A stretch of DNA of 5,833 nucleotides. Origin: G001797105 sp964528155. Lineage in GTDB: Bacteria > Chloroflexota > Anaerolineae > Anaerolineales > E44-bin32. The notes beneath the pieces are model-generated. The model saw only the letters and a list, made by a program, of their open reading frames with translations. It was not told where the DNA came from and did no database searches. Below are positions 5,718 through 5,833 of the stretch, one piece after another; position 1 is the first letter of the stretch; the number at the start of each line of letters is the position of its first letter. The translations under genes and the position numbers were made by a program. Where the stretch lies: assembly GCA_964528155.1 (NCBI GenBank), contig CAZGRL010000198.1, positions 1 to 5,833 of the forward strand, given 5' to 3'.

Positions 5718-5768
5718 GCCAAATTGGGGAGCCGGGTCAGCGTAGCTGACCCGGCTCCCCAATTTGGC
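5718..5768. repeat. Perfect inverted repeat, 24-bp arms, 3-base loop
   Basis: Positions 5718-5741 and 5745-5768 are exact reverse complements separated by GTA. No T-run follows on either side, so it does not look like a standard intrinsic terminator, although so strong a stem could stall polymerase in both directions. The arms contain GGGGAGCCGGGTCA, similar to the core of the neighbouring tandem units (GGGAGCCGGTCA or GGGAGCCGGGCA), which hints at shared origin. It could be a REP- or MITE-like element or part of a composite intergenic element. Confidence 0.85.
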
Positions 5769-5775
5769 ATATTAT

Positions 5776-5826
5776 CCCCCTCCCCCATGCGCTTAGCGCA
5801 TGGGGGAGGGGGTCGGGGGGTGGGGG
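5776..5826 (+). repeat. C-run/G-run hairpin with G-quadruplex motif, right copy
   Basis: Positions 5776-5792 and 5796-5812 are exact reverse complements (17 bp) around TTA. The right arm runs into further G-runs, making G5-A-G5-TC-G6-T-G5 at 5802-5826. The design and run pattern match the element at 92-132 in the same orientation; the loop-proximal bases differ (ATGCGC here, CGA there). Conserved flanks with a variable loop suggest one dispersed REP-like family. Confidence 0.78.
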
Positions 5827-5833
5827 CAAACCC

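Noticed and set aside
5718..5768. Rho-independent terminator
   Set aside because: The stem is strong, but neither flank has a T-run on the relevant strand (ATATTATCC on one side, GGCGGAGC on the other when read on the minus strand).
5127..5788. Repeat-containing proteins encoded in the tandem array (88- and 132-codon frames on the minus strand, others on +)
   Set aside because: The 87-bp dimer is 29 codons and briefly keeps frame (SRASQSGGG recurs), but unit lengths of 42-45 and one 88-bp pair break it. Both strands are open, there is no ribosome binding site, and one frame starts inside the C-run hairpin. Non-coding repeats fit better.

Overview
The window holds one complete operon on the minus strand, read from about 4944 down to 210. 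It encodes a branched-chain/hydrophobic amino acid (HAAT family) ABC importer in the order substrate-binding lipoprotein, LivH permease, LivM permease, LivG ATPase, LivF ATPase. This is the E. coli livKHMGF order. A Rho-independent terminator at 149-190 closes the operon. No tRNA, rRNA, CRISPR array, transposase or phage gene is visible.

Organism: GC-rich DNA, Shine-Dalgarno sites of the GGAGG type, and a binding protein whose lipobox cysteine is followed by a Pro/Ala/Thr/Gln-rich linker. Such linkers are common in Chloroflexota, notably Anaerolineae lipoproteins, so I favour that phylum. This is inference from style and not a marker-gene assignment.

Layout: 1-148 is intergenic, with a C-run/G-run hairpin and a four-run G-quadruplex motif. 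149-190 is the terminator. 210-3515 carries livF, livG, livM and livH, with 4-base ATGA stop/start overlaps at livH-livM and livM-livG and a 23-base gap before livF. 3516-3594 is a spacer with a perfect 13-bp hairpin. 3595-4944 is the binding-protein gene. 4945-5160 is its leader/promoter region, with a dyad at 5079-5106. 5161-5833 is non-coding and highly structured: about 9.7 copies of a 42-45 bp tandem repeat, a perfect 24-bp-arm hairpin, then a second C-run/G-run hairpin with a G-quadruplex motif. The outer ends of this block form an imperfect 18-bp inverted repeat.

How it works together: the lipoprotein captures an amino acid outside the membrane, LivH and LivM form the membrane channel, and LivG and LivF power import by ATP hydrolysis. 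The hairpin after the binding-protein gene, which lacks a T-run, could stabilise the upstream mRNA or reduce read-through, so that binding protein exceeds permease; this is inference. I see no undescribed protein system. The part least explained by known features is the structured repeat block at 5161-5833.
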